A stretch of DNA of 64,000 nucleotides from Tepidimicrobium xylanilyticum (GTDB taxonomy: Bacteria; Bacillota; Clostridia; Tissierellales; Tepidimicrobiaceae): contig NZ_FNNG01000002.1 in assembly GCF_900106765.1 (NCBI RefSeq), forward strand, positions 186,001 to 250,000, written 5' to 3'. Below, piece by piece: positions 33,178 through 41,206 of this stretch (within the stretch, counting starts at the first letter, position 1; the number at the start of each line of letters is the position of its first letter). Under the pieces are notes generated by a model that saw only the letters and a program-made list of their open reading frames with translations, was not told the DNA's origin and did not search any database. A program made the position numbers and the translations under genes.

Positions 33178-33205
33178 TTGACAATTATTTTTTTTGTGTT
33201 ATATT
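33178..33205 (+). promoter_or_regulatory. Promoter of the T-box/liv operon
   Basis: TTGACA (33178-33183) is a perfect -35; TATATT (33200-33205) is a good -10; spacer 16 bases. Start would be near 33212, just ahead of the T-box stem I. Confidence 0.75.
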
Positions 33206-33211
33206 AGTTTG

Positions 33212-33528
33212 TAAAATAAAAATTCGACCATATTTTTGACATACTATGACGAAGACGTGAACTATCTAAATAATCAAATACAGAGAGCTGGGGTAGCTGA
33301 GAACCAGTTTTGATTTGATAGGGATCTCTCACTTCTGAGTTATACAGCTGAACCTGTAATAGTAGTAGGTTGTATCGGTAGGCTCCGTTATAAGGCCAAG
33401 GTTTAAATAGGAATATACTATTCCTATCGAACCTAGTGAGTTAATTATCGCGAGATAATTAAGAAATAGAGTGGTACCGCTATTTACATAGCCTCTATAT
33501 GTTAAAAACATATAGAGGCATTTTTTAT
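33212..33528 (+). ncRNA. T-box riboswitch, probable Leu (CUC) specifier
   Basis: The T-box core AGAGTGGTACCGC (33468-33480) precedes a strong terminator: GCCTCTATATGTT (33491-33503) with AACATATAGAGGC (33507-33519) and a T run. Stem I: GAAG (33251-33254) pairs with CTTC (33332-33335), 85 bases in all, with the distal AGAGAGCTGGGG...GAACCAG loop. Just inside the helix is CTC (33328-33330), then A, which fits a leucine specifier. ATC (isoleucine) lies four bases before it, so a branched-chain codon is read either way. Uncharged tRNA would prevent termination and turn on the liv operon. The second T-box in the window has the same geometry. Confidence 0.93.
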
Positions 33529-33560
33529 ATACTTTACATTATTTCACAGGAGGTGATCTT

Positions 33561-33638
33561 ATGGATAATAGTGATGATGGAATTATTGGTTTATTGCAGT
33601 TATACAAAATATTAAATTTAAGGAGTGATTGTATATGA
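33561..33638 (+). CDS. 25-residue leader ORF coupled to livJ
   Basis: MDNSDDGIIGLLQLYKILNL plus five more residues. It has an excellent AGGAGGTGA ribosome site before its ATG, and its TGA overlaps the livJ ATG (ATATGATC), the classic arrangement for translational coupling. The livJ ribosome site (AAGGAG) lies inside this frame. The peptide contains several Leu and Ile codons (Leu 5, Ile 3), but it lies after the T-box terminator, so transcription attenuation by stalling here is not implied. Unknown family, maybe only a translational enhancer for livJ. Confidence 0.55.
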   Translation: MDNSDDGIIGLLQLYKILNLRSDCI

Positions 33639-34807
33639 TCAAAAAACTATCTTTAGCAACATTAACCCTATTGGTGTTAATACTTATTGTTGGTTGTTCC
33701 GCTTCAAATTCAAATATAAGCGAATCTGACAAAATTAGGATAGGTCTAAACTATGAGCTTACAGGCAATACTGCTACTTATGGAACAAACTTAAAAGATG
33801 GAGTTCTTCTAGCCTTTGAAGAAATAAATGCAGCAGGAGGAGTACTAGGTAAGGAATTAGAGACAGTTGTAATAGATAATAAATCTGATGCTACTGAATC
33901 TGCTAACGTCTCAACTAGATTGGCTACTAGAGAAAATGTGGTAGCTCTATTAGGACCAGCTACCTCTGGAAATACAAAAGCAGCCATACCCGCTGCAATG
34001 CAGAATAAAATACCACTGATCTCAGCTTCCGCAACGGCTGATGATGTAACCTTAGATGCAAATGGAAATGTAAAAGAATATGCTTTTAAAACCTGCTTTA
34101 ATAATTCCTTCCAAGGAGTTATGATGGCACAATTTGCTTACAATGACTTAGGATTAAGAAAAGCAGCAGTGTTAGCAGATACTACCAGCGACTATGCACA
34201 AGGACTTTCAAAATCCTTCCAAAAAACCTTTAAAGAATTAGGAGGAGAAATATTAAGTGTAGAGGCCTATGCAGCTGGAGATACGGATTTTAAAGCGGTT
34301 TTGACCAATTTGAAAGGGGAAAACCCAGAGCTTCTATATGTTCCAGGATATTACGAAGAAGTGGGGCTAATAATAAGACAAGCAAGGGAACTTGGATTAA
34401 ATGTACCAATCCTTGGCGGTGATGGATATGAATCTCCAAAACTATTTGAGTTGGCAGGAAAGGATGCCTTAAACGACATATATTATTCCAGCCATTATTC
34501 ACCAATGGATGATTCAGAACAGGTATTGAAATTCAAAGAAAACTTTAGAAAGAAATTCAATAAGGAACCAGATGCTTTCAACGCTCTAGGATATGACTTA
34601 GGGTATTTAGTAGCCGATGCATTAGAAAGAGCTGGAGAAGCCAATCCAGAAAAATTAAAAGTAGCTCTTGAGGAAACAGATGGTTTCGCTGGAATTACAG
34701 GAACATTAACTATTGACGAATCTCATAACCCGATAAAATCGGTAACCATAATTAAAATAGTAGATGGAGAACCAACATTCTTGATGAAATTAGACCCAGA
34801 ACAGTAA
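33635..34807 (+). CDS. livJ: Branched-chain amino acid ABC transporter substrate-binding lipoprotein
   Basis: A 390-residue lipoprotein: MIKKLSLATLTLLVLILIVG ending in a GCS lipobox (Cys21). The mature part has the leucine-binding-protein fold: IRIGLNYELTGNTATYGTNL, GVLLAFEEINAAGGVLG, NVVALLGPATSGNTKAAIPA and FNALGYDLGYLVADALERAG. It binds Leu, Ile or Val outside the membrane and hands it to LivHM. The ATG at 33635 is chosen (ribosome site AAGGAG nine bases before it); a TTG two codons earlier is less likely. First gene of the liv operon after the leader ORF. Confidence 0.93.
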   Translation: MIKKLSLATLTLLVLILIVGCSASNSNISESDKIRIGLNYELTGNTATYGTNLKDGVLLAFEEINAAGGVLGKELETVVIDNKSDATESANVSTRLATRENVVALLGPATSGNTKAAIPAAMQNKIPLISASATADDVTLDANGNVKEYAFKTCFNNSFQGVMMAQFAYNDLGLRKAAVLADTTSDYAQGLSKSFQKTFKELGGEILSVEAYAAGDTDFKAVLTNLKGENPELLYVPGYYEEVGLIIRQARELGLNVPILGGDGYESPKLFELAGKDALNDIYYSSHYSPMDDSEQVLKFKENFRKKFNKEPDAFNALGYDLGYLVADALERAGEANPEKLKVALEETDGFAGITGTLTIDESHNPIKSVTIIKIVDGEPTFLMKLDPEQ

Positions 34808-34808
34808 A

Positions 34809-34845
34809 TTGTTAATACTCAGGTTATCTACCTGAGTATTAACAA
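34809..34845 (+). other. Intercistronic hairpin between livJ and livH
   Basis: TTGTTAATACTCAGG (34809-34823) and CCTGAGTATTAACAA (34831-34845) form a perfect 15-pair stem. There is no T run after it. Such hairpins at the 3' end of binding-protein genes usually protect the upstream message and raise its level over the permease genes. Confidence 0.7.
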
Positions 34846-34873
34846 AATAATTTAGATAGAGAGGTGTTAAAGT

Positions 34874-35758
34874 ATGGAGCAAGCTATACAACAAATGATA
34901 AACGGGCTATCCCTTGGAGGAATATATGCATTAATAGCATTAGGATATACAATGGTATATGGAATAATAGGACTTATAAATTTCGCTCATGGAGACATAT
35001 ACATGGTTGGAGCTTTTGTAGGATACGCTTTAACCACTTACTTTGGTCTAGGGTTGCTACCTTCGTTAATAATATCCATGGTTATATGCAGCCTGTTGGG
35101 AATGTTAATAGAAAAGGTGGCCTATAAACCCCTTAGAAATTCACCTAGAATTTCTGCCCTAATAACTGCAATAAGCGTATCCCTATTTTTACAATATACC
35201 ATGATGTACTTTGTAGGCCCTCAAACGAGAACGTTCCCTGAAATTCTTAAGAGCAACAGCATTCAATTGTTTGATGGAAAGGTAGTGCTGGATATTAAAA
35301 ATATAATCATAGTAGTAATTACTGTAATTCTAATGGCAGCATTGCAATATATAATCAACAACACTAGAATGGGCAAAGCAATGAGAGCTGCATCTTATGA
35401 TATGGATGCTGCAGAGCTTATGGGTGTGAATGTGGACAAGATAATTTCCTTTACTTTCATTATTGGGTCTGCATTAGCCGGAGCAGCAGGGGTTTTGGTA
35501 GGAGTTTACTACAATACCATAAATCCCTTAATGGGTTCCCTACCAGGGATAAAGGCCTTTGTAGCAGCTGTTTTAGGGGGAATTGGAGCTATTCCTGGGG
35601 CTGTATTTGGTGGTTTCACTTTAGGAATGATCGAAACTATTGTTAGCGCTAATGGAGGTTCAATCTTTAAAGATGCAGTCTCTTTCATTATCTTAATTCT
35701 AGTCCTTTTAATAAAACCTAATGGATTGTTAGGCAGAGCTTTAAAGGAAAAGGTATAG
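34874..35758 (+). CDS. livH: Branched-chain amino acid ABC transporter permease LivH
   Basis: A 294-residue membrane protein: IQQMINGLSLGGIYALIALG, YTMVYGIIGLINFAHGDIYM (a hallmark of LivH), LISAITAISVSLFLQYTMMYF-type helix, and KAMRAASYDMDAAELMGVNVDKI, which includes the cytoplasmic EAA-like coupling loop. FVAAVLGGIGAIPGAVFGGF follows near the end. Eight or so helices. It forms the import channel with LivM. Confidence 0.95.
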   Translation: MEQAIQQMINGLSLGGIYALIALGYTMVYGIIGLINFAHGDIYMVGAFVGYALTTYFGLGLLPSLIISMVICSLLGMLIEKVAYKPLRNSPRISALITAISVSLFLQYTMMYFVGPQTRTFPEILKSNSIQLFDGKVVLDIKNIIIVVITVILMAALQYIINNTRMGKAMRAASYDMDAAELMGVNVDKIISFTFIIGSALAGAAGVLVGVYYNTINPLMGSLPGIKAFVAAVLGGIGAIPGAVFGGFTLGMIETIVSANGGSIFKDAVSFIILILVLLIKPNGLLGRALKEKV

Positions 35759-35772
35759 GAGGATAGTATAAA

Positions 35773-36747
35773 ATGGATAGACTTAAAGGAAAAAATATAA
35801 TAAAGGTAGTAATACTAATTGTAACTTTTATTGCAGTTCAAATGGCAATAAATTTGGGATTCATAGACTCATATATGGAACTTAATATAATCATAATCTG
35901 CATCAATATAATACTAGCTGTAGGATTAAATCTAATAACCGGATTTACCGGGCAGTTTTCCCTAGGACATGCTGCTTTCATGTGCATAGGGGCATATACT
36001 TCAGCCATTCTCACAGCAAAATTAGGGCAACCCTTTTTTATAGCATTAATAGTTTCTGGGATCACAGCAGCACTTGCAGGTATATTAATAGGAATCCCTA
36101 CCTTAAGGTTAAAGGGTGATTATCTAGCCATTGCCACCTTAGGCTTTAATGAAATAGTGAGAATCCTAGCATTGAACACGGACTATATTGGGGGTGCTAT
36201 AGGATTTAATGATATTCCTAAGTACACCAATTGGACCTGGGCTTTTTCAATGACCCTTATTACAGTTTTATTGATTAAAAACTTCATAAACTCCTACCGA
36301 GGAAGAGCTTGTATTGCCATTAAAGAAGATGAAATAGCCGCCGAGGCCATGGGAATTAATACGACCTTCTACAAAGTATTGGCCTTTGCTATTGGTGCCT
36401 TCTTTGCTGGAATAGCAGGATCCCTTTATGCAAATTACTTCTACTTTATTAAGCCCGATTCCTTTGGATTTATGAAATCTATAGATATATTGGTAATAGT
36501 AGTATTTGGTGGGTTAGGCAGTATCACCGGTTCAATAGTAGGTGCAGTTTTATTATCCATAATCTCCTTGCTGCTTCAAAGCGTTTCAGAGTTAAGGATG
36601 ATAATTTATGCCCTCATACTATTTGGAATAATGGTTTTCAGGCCAACGGGAATTATGGGAAAACAGGAATTCAAATTAATTAATTTGCCTAGAAAAAAGT
36701 TACCTAGAGAGGAGAGAAAGGCTTATGGCAGTACTAAGAGTTACTAA
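35773..36747 (+). CDS. livM: Branched-chain amino acid ABC transporter permease LivM
   Basis: A 324-residue membrane protein: GLNLITGFTGQFSLGHAAFM (typical of LivM), GIPTLRLKGDYLAIATLGFN, GRACIAIKEDEIAAEAMGIN (coupling loop), FFAGIAGSLYANYFYFI and IDILVIVVFGGLGSITGSIV. It is the second half of the channel. It ends overlapping livG by 23 bases, with the basic tail LPRKKLPREERKAYGSTKSY in the cytoplasm. Confidence 0.95.
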   Translation: MDRLKGKNIIKVVILIVTFIAVQMAINLGFIDSYMELNIIIICINIILAVGLNLITGFTGQFSLGHAAFMCIGAYTSAILTAKLGQPFFIALIVSGITAALAGILIGIPTLRLKGDYLAIATLGFNEIVRILALNTDYIGGAIGFNDIPKYTNWTWAFSMTLITVLLIKNFINSYRGRACIAIKEDEIAAEAMGINTTFYKVLAFAIGAFFAGIAGSLYANYFYFIKPDSFGFMKSIDILVIVVFGGLGSITGSIVGAVLLSIISLLLQSVSELRMIIYALILFGIMVFRPTGIMGKQEFKLINLPRKKLPREERKAYGSTKSY

Positions 36748-37507
36748 TCTTTCCAAATCCTTTGGAGGAATACAGGCCATCAAGAACATATCTTTAAACA
36801 TAAAGAACAAGGAAATAGTAGGAATAATTGGCCAAAATGGAGCTGGAAAAACCACTTTCTTCAATTTATTAACGGGCATATACTCCCCCAGTTCAGGAGA
36901 AATAGAGTTTAATCTAGATGTAAAAATAGGTTCCAAAGATTTAAAACCCTATAAAATAGCCAAATATGGCATATCGAGAACATTCCAAAATATAAGGCTA
37001 TTTAAAAATATGACAGTACTAGATAATGTGCTCTTAGGCTGCCATAGCAATTTAAATTACAGCCTTTTTACTACTCTATTTAGGTTCCCTTCCTATTATA
37101 AAGTTGAAAGAGAAGCTACAGAAAAAGCGATGAAATTATTGGAAGAATTCGATTTAGCAGATAAAAAAGACGAATTAGCCAAAAATCTTTCCTATGGAGA
37201 ACAAAGAAGGCTAGAAATAGTAAGGGCACTGGCTACTGAACCTAAAATACTGTTGTTGGACGAGCCTGCTGCTGGTATGAATCCAAATGAAACCAATAAT
37301 CTTACCAATTTGATCAAATGGATTAGAGGAACCTATAATTTAACTATAATCTTAATTGAACATGATATGAGCTTAGTAATGGAGGTTTGCGATAGGATAT
37401 TTGTATTCGACCATGGAAATCTAATTGCCAGCGGATTGCCTGAAGAAATTAAGGCCAATAAGAAGGTTATAGAAGCTTATCTTGGTGAGGAGGTAAAAGA
37501 ATGTTAG
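36725..37507 (+). CDS. livG: Branched-chain amino acid ABC transporter ATPase LivG
   Basis: A 260-residue ABC ATPase. Walker A GQNGAGKTT, Q-loop GISRTFQNIRLFKNMTVLDN, signature LSYGEQRRLEI, Walker B ILLLDEPAAGMNP, H-loop LIEHDMSLVMEVCDRI. The SYGEQ signature and the PAAGMNP after Walker B are LivG-specific in this family. Overlaps both livM and livF. Confidence 0.95.
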   Translation: MAVLRVTNLSKSFGGIQAIKNISLNIKNKEIVGIIGQNGAGKTTFFNLLTGIYSPSSGEIEFNLDVKIGSKDLKPYKIAKYGISRTFQNIRLFKNMTVLDNVLLGCHSNLNYSLFTTLFRFPSYYKVEREATEKAMKLLEEFDLADKKDELAKNLSYGEQRRLEIVRALATEPKILLLDEPAAGMNPNETNNLTNLIKWIRGTYNLTIILIEHDMSLVMEVCDRIFVFDHGNLIASGLPEEIKANKKVIEAYLGEEVKEC

Positions 37508-38202
37508 AACTAAAAAATATAGATGTATTTTACGACAATATCCAAGCTTTAAAGGAAGTTAACCTTACAGTAGGAGAAGGAGAAATGGTAACCCTAATAG
37601 GGGCTAATGGAGCAGGAAAGAGTACTACTTTAAGGGCCATATCGGGACTAAATAAGCCTAAAAAGGGTGAAATAAAGTTTAAGGGAAGGGTCATCAGTTC
37701 ATTAAAGGCTTCAGATATAGTTAGAATGGGAATTTCCCATGTACCAGAGGGCAGAAGGATTTTCGCCAATATGACGGTAATGGAAAATCTTGAGATGGGA
37801 GCCTATATAAGAGGGGATAGAGGAAACTTAAAAAGGGATTATGATGAAGTGTTTTCCCTATTTCCTAGGCTAAAAGAAAGGAAAAATCAAATTGCTGGAA
37901 CCCTTTCTGGTGGAGAACAGCAGATGTTGGCCATAGGCAGAGCTTTAATGGCAAAGCCAAAGTATCTTCTACTGGATGAACCCTCTATGGGACTGGCTCC
38001 TTTAATAGTTAAGGAAATATTCTCCATACTTGAAAATATAAATAAATTGGGTACTACAATCTTATTGGTGGAGCAAAATGCTAATATGGCCCTCAATGTG
38101 ACAGATAGAGCATATATAATTAAAAATGGCAAAATTGAGTTGGAAGGAAGATCAAAAGATCTCTTGAAAGACGAAAAGGTTAAGAAGGCTTATCTTGAAT
38201 AA
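37501..38202 (+). CDS. livF: Branched-chain amino acid ABC transporter ATPase LivF
   Basis: A 233-residue ABC ATPase. Walker A GANGAGKST, Q-loop-containing GISHVPEGRRIFANMTVMEN (the PEGRRIF sequence is typical of LivF), signature LSGGEQQMLAIGRALM, Walker B LLLDEPSMGLAP, H-loop LLVEQNANMAL. Last gene of the liv operon, overlapping livG by seven bases and followed by a terminator. Confidence 0.95.
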   Translation: MLELKNIDVFYDNIQALKEVNLTVGEGEMVTLIGANGAGKSTTLRAISGLNKPKKGEIKFKGRVISSLKASDIVRMGISHVPEGRRIFANMTVMENLEMGAYIRGDRGNLKRDYDEVFSLFPRLKERKNQIAGTLSGGEQQMLAIGRALMAKPKYLLLDEPSMGLAPLIVKEIFSILENINKLGTTILLVEQNANMALNVTDRAYIIKNGKIELEGRSKDLLKDEKVKKAYLE

Positions 38203-38203
38203 G

Positions 38204-38235
38204 TAAGACCATATCCAATAGCAGATATGGTCTTA
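38204..38235 (+). terminator. Terminator of the liv operon
   Basis: TAAGACCATATC (38204-38215) pairs perfectly with GATATGGTCTTA (38224-38235). It may also serve the convergent tryptophanase gene. Confidence 0.75.
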
Positions 38236-38243
38236 ATAAAACA

Positions 38244-39626
38244 CTATTTAACTGGTTCCAACTTGGCTGTAAAATGGCGAAGAATCTTAGGTTCCCAGAT
38301 TATCCTGTATCCAGATATGGAATCAGCCCTTTCCTTAATAGCTATTAAAGTATCAGCAACCACATCTAAATGGGACTGAGTGTAAACCCTTCTTGGGATG
38401 GCCAGCCTAGTAAATTCAAATTGAGATTGGATCTGTTCTCCCGTATCTGGGTCATTGCCTATCATAAAGGAACCTATATCGCAGCTTCTAATTCCTGCCT
38501 CCTTATATAATTCCACTGCCAAAGCATGACCTGGAAACTCATAATAGGGTATATGTGGAAGCAGTTTCTTTGCATCTATGAACACTGCATGACCACCAAC
38601 TGGGGCTTGATAAGGAATATTAGCCTCATCAAGTCTGGCTGCCAGGTACTCCATTTGCCCTATCCTATATTTTAAATAATCATATTCAATTCCCTCTTCT
38701 AGACCAATAGCTAATGCTTCAAGGTCTCTACCTGCCAAGCCACCATAGGAAATAAAACCTTCAAAGGATATGGTCCTTGCCTTGACTTCTTCATATAATT
38801 TTTCATCATCTTTAATTCCTATTAACCCACCTATGTTGACTATGGCATCCTTTTTAGAGCTCATGGTAAACATTTTCCCATAGCTAAACATTTCAAGGAC
38901 TATTTCCCTAATGGACTTATCTTGATATCCTTCTTCTCTATTCTTAATAAAGTAAGCATTTTCCGCAAATCTTGCTGCATCTATTAATAAAGGTATATTA
39001 TACTCTTCAGCTATTTCAGATGTTTCTCTAAGATTTGACATGGAAACTGGCTGACCACCTGCACTATTATTGGTAATAGTCATTATGATGACTCCAATAT
39101 TTTCTGGCCCATATTCTTCTATAAGCTGTCTCAATTTGACGGTATCCATATTCCCTTTAAAAGGACTGTAAACCTCAGTATCTAAAGCCTCTGGCACTAC
39201 ACAGTCTATAGCCCTTGCTCCCGCTATTTCCACATGGGCTCTTGTGGTATCAAAATGCATATTGGATATGGCATATTTGCCTGGTCCTAATATAATAGGT
39301 AAAACTACCTTTTCTGCTGCTCTTCCCTGGTGTACTGGCTGTATGTACTTATAGCCAAAAATATCCTGAGCTGTTCTTACTAATCGCTTATAATTCCTCG
39401 AACCTGAATAGGCCTCGTCTCCAACCATCATCCCAGCCCATTGAGCTGTACTCATGGCACCAGTACCACTATCACTTAACAAGTCAATATAAACATCCTC
39501 TGAGTCTAAATAAAAAAGATTATAATGGGCTTCTTTAATCTTTTCCAGCCGTTCTTCAGCAGTTAAAATCTTTATAGGTTCCACCATTTTTATTCTAAAT
39601 GGTTCAGCATAATATTTAGACTTCAT
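38244..39626 (-). CDS. tnaA: Tryptophanase
   Basis: A 460-residue PLP enzyme of the tryptophanase/tyrosine phenol-lyase family, which cleaves L-Trp into indole, pyruvate and ammonia. [47 protein letters not shown] and the PLP-lysine region [14 protein letters not shown] are present. Two positions discriminate the specificity. Tyrosine phenol-lyase has an Arg in its SMERG segment, whereas this protein has SCDIGSF. At the end it has ILRHFTAKL, with the His of tryptophanase instead of the Phe of tyrosine phenol-lyase. I therefore call tryptophanase. No obvious tnaC leader peptide lies upstream, so control may differ from E. coli. GGGAGG precedes the ATG. Confidence 0.85.
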   Translation of the reverse strand: MKSKYYAEPFRIKMVEPIKILTAEERLEKIKEAHYNLFYLDSEDVYIDLLSDSGTGAMSTAQWAGMMVGDEAYSGSRNYKRLVRTAQDIFGYKYIQPVHQGRAAEKVVLPIILGPGKYAISNMHFDTTRAHVEIAGARAIDCVVPEALDTEVYSPFKGNMDTVKLRQLIEEYGPENIGVIIMTITNNSAGGQPVSMSNLRETSEIAEEYNIPLLIDAARFAENAYFIKNREEGYQDKSIREIVLEMFSYGKMFTMSSKKDAIVNIGGLIGIKDDEKLYEEVKARTISFEGFISYGGLAGRDLEALAIGLEEGIEYDYLKYRIGQMEYLAARLDEANIPYQAPVGGHAVFIDAKKLLPHIPYYEFPGHALAVELYKEAGIRSCDIGSFMIGNDPDTGEQIQSQFEFTRLAIPRRVYTQSHLDVVADTLIAIKERADSISGYRIIWEPKILRHFTAKLEPVK

Positions 39627-39776
39627 TTTTTAACCTCCCTTATAGCATTTTATATTATATTTCGCTAAAATTATTTTTTTTCCTGCTTTTATTCATAAAA
39701 ACTTATTTATCTATTATTAAATATTTTATTGTATAATTAAACTAAAGCATTACTAATGTTATAAGGAGGGATGAGT

Positions 39777-40442
39777 ATGTTAACCATCAGCTGTAGCCAA
39801 ATGAAAGCTATGGATAGCTATGCAATTAATAATATTGGAATTCCAAGCATAGTACTAATGGAAAATGCCGCCTTAAAAGTATTAAAGAATATTGATCTAA
39901 AAAATAAGAACTACTTTACCATTGTGTGTGGAGTGGGCAATAATGGTGGCGACGGACTAGCCCTAGCTCGTCATTTAGCATTAATAAATAAAAAAATTGA
40001 CCTATTCATAATAGGAAATCTAGATAAGGGAACCAAGGATTTTAATATTAACCTTAATATACTCAAAAACATGGATACAAATTTTACACATATAAAGAAT
40101 GATGGAGGCTTAGAAAAGTTAAAGGAAGCTGCTAAAAATGGAGATTTAACTATAGATTCCATCTTTGGAATTGGCCTAACAAGAAAGGTTCAAGACTTGT
40201 TCTATAAAACTATAGAAATTATAAACTACTATTCAAAGGAAATCCTTTCTATAGATATCCCATCAGGATTAGATGGTGATACAGGCGTCCCACTAGGAAT
40301 TTCAGTTAAAGCTAATAAGACCATTACATTCCATCTGATGAAAAAAGGACTTGCCAATAATATATATTACACTGGAGATGTCGTAGTAGAAGACATCGGC
40401 ATTCCAAATAAAGCCACAGAAGCTGTCCTAAAAATGGATTAG
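39777..40442 (+). CDS. nnrE: NAD(P)H-hydrate epimerase
   Basis: A 221-residue YjeF_N domain protein: MLTISCSQMKAMDSYAINNI, GVGNNGGDGLALARHLALIN (nucleotide site), DSIFGIGLTRKV and SIDIPSGLDGDTG. It interconverts R- and S-hydrates of damaged NAD(P)H. In many bacteria it is fused to the ADP-dependent dehydratase; here only the epimerase part is present, so the dehydratase must be elsewhere. The second ATG (39777) is preferred because AAGGAGG is directly against the first. A TATAAT at 39732-39737 is a likely -10. Confidence 0.85.
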   Translation: MLTISCSQMKAMDSYAINNIGIPSIVLMENAALKVLKNIDLKNKNYFTIVCGVGNNGGDGLALARHLALINKKIDLFIIGNLDKGTKDFNINLNILKNMDTNFTHIKNDGGLEKLKEAAKNGDLTIDSIFGIGLTRKVQDLFYKTIEIINYYSKEILSIDIPSGLDGDTGVPLGISVKANKTITFHLMKKGLANNIYYTGDVVVEDIGIPNKATEAVLKMD

Positions 40443-40483
40443 TATCTAAATCGATAGTCAAAAAGGTATAAGGGGGTAATAGA

Positions 40484-41179
40484 ATGGTCAATATACTAAG
40501 TATTGACTGGGATTATTTTATACCTTTAAAAAGAGAGTGGACTGGCTCATACATGGAAAATAATAGGTACAGGAATTTAAAATGGTATGAAAGGTATTTT
40601 GATTATAAAAGGAAAGGTCAAAATTTAGAAACAACGGTCAATGTGGATTCCAACCTATTAAACTCCTTTATCAACGATATTAACACTAAATTCAAATTAG
40701 ATAAAGCAAATATATACGTATCTGATTCCCATAAAACTAGCTATTATATAGCAAAGGAAAATAAATGTAATACTATCTATTCATTCGATGCCCATACGGA
40801 TTTAGGCTATGGAGGATTAAATTCCCTCCAATTCGAAGTAAATTGCGCCAATTGGCTGGGAAAACTATTATGGGAGTCCTTTATAGATACTGCATATATT
40901 ATATTAAGCCCTTATTCCTTTGAACATAAGGACCAATTCAAAGAAATTAATAGTAAATTCAATATTGAATATATTACTATGGATGAAATCAAAGACCTGC
41001 CAGATATATCCTTTATACACATTGCTCGCTCTGGAGCTTGGACTCCCCCTTGGTTAGACCACCATCTATTCTATTTAATAGATAGTTTTAATAAACCATA
41101 TACGGTTTTAAACCTTAAGCATAGACATTGGAATCCTGAAGACATAACCCTTGCAGATATGTTAGGCAATATAATATAA
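40484..41179 (+). CDS. UPF0489/arginase-fold hypothetical protein
   Basis: A 231-residue soluble protein: MVNILSIDWDYFIPLKREWT, then VSDSHKTSYY and SFDAHTDLGYGG. The DAHTD sequence and the following CANWLG resemble metal-binding strands of the ureohydrolase (arginase/deacetylase) fold, as in UPF0489 proteins. Late conserved-looking parts are HIARSGAWTPPWLDHH and HRHWNPEDITLADMLGNII. The reaction is not known. RBS AAGGGGG about six bases from the ATG. It follows nnrE by about 40 bases and is probably cotranscribed. Confidence 0.65.
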   Translation: MVNILSIDWDYFIPLKREWTGSYMENNRYRNLKWYERYFDYKRKGQNLETTVNVDSNLLNSFINDINTKFKLDKANIYVSDSHKTSYYIAKENKCNTIYSFDAHTDLGYGGLNSLQFEVNCANWLGKLLWESFIDTAYIILSPYSFEHKDQFKEINSKFNIEYITMDEIKDLPDISFIHIARSGAWTPPWLDHHLFYLIDSFNKPYTVLNLKHRHWNPEDITLADMLGNII

Positions 41180-41206
41180 TCCTATAAATCAATATAGGAT
41201 TATATT
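41173..41206. terminator. Bidirectional terminator between 40484 and the GGDEF gene
   Basis: AATATAATCCTATA (41173-41186) and TATAGGATTATATT (41193-41206) are perfect inverted repeats between converging genes; the stem overlaps the last codons of both. Confidence 0.7.

Noticed and set aside
32972-33184. 70-codon minus-strand ORF upstream of the second T-box
   Set aside because: No ribosome site, low-complexity composition, and it overlaps the opposite-strand -35 region of the liv promoter.
33324-33326. ATC as the specifier of the second T-box
   Set aside because: CTC sits directly inside the closing helix followed by A, matching the geometry of the first T-box; ATC is four bases off, though not fully excluded.
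38244-39626. Tyrosine phenol-lyase
   Set aside because: Lacks the Arg of the SMERG segment and has His in the C-terminal RHFTAKL, as in tryptophanase.
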